DNA of 15,243 nt from positions 1-15,243 of the forward strand of contig CAKPXW010000031.1 in assembly GCA_934202505.1 (NCBI GenBank), in the 5' to 3' direction. The translations under genes were made by a program, and so were the position numbers. Source of the stretch: an uncultured Bacilli bacterium (GTDB lineage Bacteria > Bacillota_I > Bacilli_A > RFN20 > CAG-631). Shown here one piece after another: positions 14,195 through 15,243 of the stretch (position 1 is the first letter of the stretch; the number at the start of each line of letters is the position of its first letter). The notes under the pieces are model-generated. The model was not told the origin of the DNA and made no database searches. It saw only the letters and a list, made by a program, of their open reading frames with translations.

Positions 14195-15168
14195 AAACTA
14201 GTCTCCTTTCTAACTTTAGGATCAAGAATAATACAAATTATATCAGCAAGTATAACCATAATTATCATAGAAGTTGTAGTAATAAATAAAATGCCTTGCA
14301 TTAAAGGATAATCTAAGGTATTGATGGCTTGGTTTAATAAACTACCAACACCATTAATTGAAAAAATATTTTCCACAACAATTGACCCACCAACACAAGT
14401 GCCAATACTTAAACCACACATAGTTATAAAGGGATATATAATATTTAAAAATAAATATTTCCAACGAATAGTTCTATCATTTAAGCCTCTTTCTTTAGCA
14501 TAAAGAATACATTTATCATCACTAAATTTAGCGGCCATATTTCTAACAAGTAAATATCTTGCAGGAAAAGTAGCAAGTACTAAAGTAGTAACTGGTAACA
14601 CAAGGTGGTACATTTTATCTTTAAAATAAGCAAAAGTTCCTTTAATATAATTTCCACTTGTAATACCTACATATGGAAACCATTTATTTTGAAAACAAAA
14701 TAAAATGATTAAGCAAAGTCCAATCATAAAAGATGGCATAGCATTTTGAATTATAAATAAAGTTGTAGCTATTTTATCACCTAACTTATCTTTTTTATAG
14801 CCAAATCTAAGTCCTAGAATTAAGCCTAAAGAAAGAGAAATAATAGTTGCTGGTATCATTATTTGTAAAGAATTTTTTAAAACATTTTTTATTAAAGTTG
14901 CTACAACTTCTTCTTTTTTATAAGAATATCCAAGAGTTCCATCAAATATTGATTTAAGATAATATAAAAATTGTTTAAAAATATTTTCATCTAAATGTAA
15001 AGCGTGATAATAAAATTCATACTTTTCTTTAGACATTCCTTCTTCTTCAAAACCAGTTAAATATCCAATTGGACTTCCAGGAAGAAGTCTTGGCAAAGCA
15101 AAATTCAATACAAGTATAAAAAGAAAGCAAATAAAAGCAATTAAAATATGTTTTACATACTTTTTCAC
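14191..15168 (-). CDS. ABC transporter permease, DppB/NikB/OppB type
   Basis: This 325-residue inner-membrane permease has an N-terminal helix at about 6-26 followed by FALPRLLPGSPIG (23-35), the family's F-x2-PR-x3-G-x-P pattern. There are helices around 100-120, 134-160, 187-206, 240-262 and 288-315, and the EAA loop reads YAKERGLNDRTIRWKY (223-238). The GTG at 15168-15166 is taken as the start because AAAAGGAGG lies 8 nt upstream (complement of 15177-15185). An upstream in-frame ATG at 15228 would add 20 residues that translate the ribosome site itself. The stop is TGA, overlapping the next ATG. It is probably the first gene of this minus-strand operon. Confidence 0.9.
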   Translation of the reverse strand: MKKYVKHILIAFICFLFILVLNFALPRLLPGSPIGYLTGFEEEGMSKEKYEFYYHALHLDENIFKQFLYYLKSIFDGTLGYSYKKEEVVATLIKNVLKNSLQIMIPATIISLSLGLILGLRFGYKKDKLGDKIATTLFIIQNAMPSFMIGLCLIILFCFQNKWFPYVGITSGNYIKGTFAYFKDKMYHLVLPVTTLVLATFPARYLLVRNMAAKFSDDKCILYAKERGLNDRTIRWKYLFLNIIYPFITMCGLSIGTCVGGSIVVENIFSINGVGSLLNQAINTLDYPLMQGILFITTTSMIIMVILADIICIILDPKVRKETSL

Positions 15169-15200
15169 GAGTACAACCTCCTTTTTATAATAAATTAATA

Positions 15201-15228
15201 ATTTTACTATTTTGTTATTGTTGACCAA
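15201..15228 (-). promoter_or_regulatory. Possible promoter of the ABC permease operon
   Basis: On the minus strand TTGGTC (15228-15223), a 16-bp spacer and TAAAAT (15206-15201) precede the GTG start by about 32 bp. This is weak because of the imperfect -35 and the AT-rich setting, and the upstream region is cut by the window edge. Confidence 0.35.
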
Positions 15229-15243
15229 GTTTTAATGTTATTT

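Noticed and set aside
15169..15228. ATG-led 20-residue extension of the DppB-type permease
   Set aside because: The extension translates straight through a strong AAAAGGAGG that sits 8 nt before a GTG, and the signal-like N-terminal helix follows that GTG directly.

Overview
The window is very AT-rich and looks like a chromosomal piece of a low-GC, anaerobic Firmicutes-type bacterium, probably an uncultured gut lineage. The reasons are strong AGGAGG-type ribosome sites, AGA-rich arginine usage, a tRNA-Arg(TCT), a type IV pilus/secretion-type ATPase, and oxygen-sensitive 2-hydroxyacyl-CoA dehydratase-type proteins. The host almost certainly uses the standard bacterial code: Trp is TGG throughout, and TGA ends several genes at positions that fit the next gene's ribosome site or start.

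Layout. (1) 3-1350: 3' part of a GspE/PilB-type ATPase with its terminator. (2) 1426-1542: tRNA-Arg(TCT) and a terminator. (3) 1543-6642: an accessory-looking stretch. It holds an AT-rich gene-poor part, a RhuM-Fic gene broken by one in-frame TGA where the family has Trp, a small Xre-type regulator preceded by a long inverted repeat, a divergent nitrilase-fold hydrolase, an unrecognised membrane protein, and a DUF4143/AAA_14 ATPase bracketed by two identical 40-bp direct repeats. (4) 6755-12538: a tightly packed + strand operon behind a good promoter and a possible operator. Its order is small helical protein, CooT-like, CooC-like, two 2-hydroxyacyl-CoA dehydratase/benzoyl-CoA-reductase-type subunits, an HgdC-type activase, a two-helix membrane peptide, and a protein resembling one domain of acetyl-CoA synthase/CdhC with a C-x2-C-x5-C motif. 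(5) 12519-15206: a convergent minus-strand operon with two Opp/Dpp/Nik-type ABC permeases and a TPR protein whose N-terminus is rich in His.

Working model (inference). CooC and CooT are nickel-handling proteins of CO dehydrogenase/acetyl-CoA synthase maturation, and HgdC-type activases use ATP to drive low-potential electrons into HgdB-type iron-sulfur proteins. Finding them beside an acetyl-CoA-synthase-like domain, with no CO dehydrogenase or complete synthase in view, suggests an undescribed nickel- and/or ATP-dependent low-potential redox system. The convergent ABC permeases and the His-rich TPR protein could supply metal or peptide, but that link is speculative. The second notable feature is the repeat-bracketed ATPase, which may be a small mobile or self-regulated unit.
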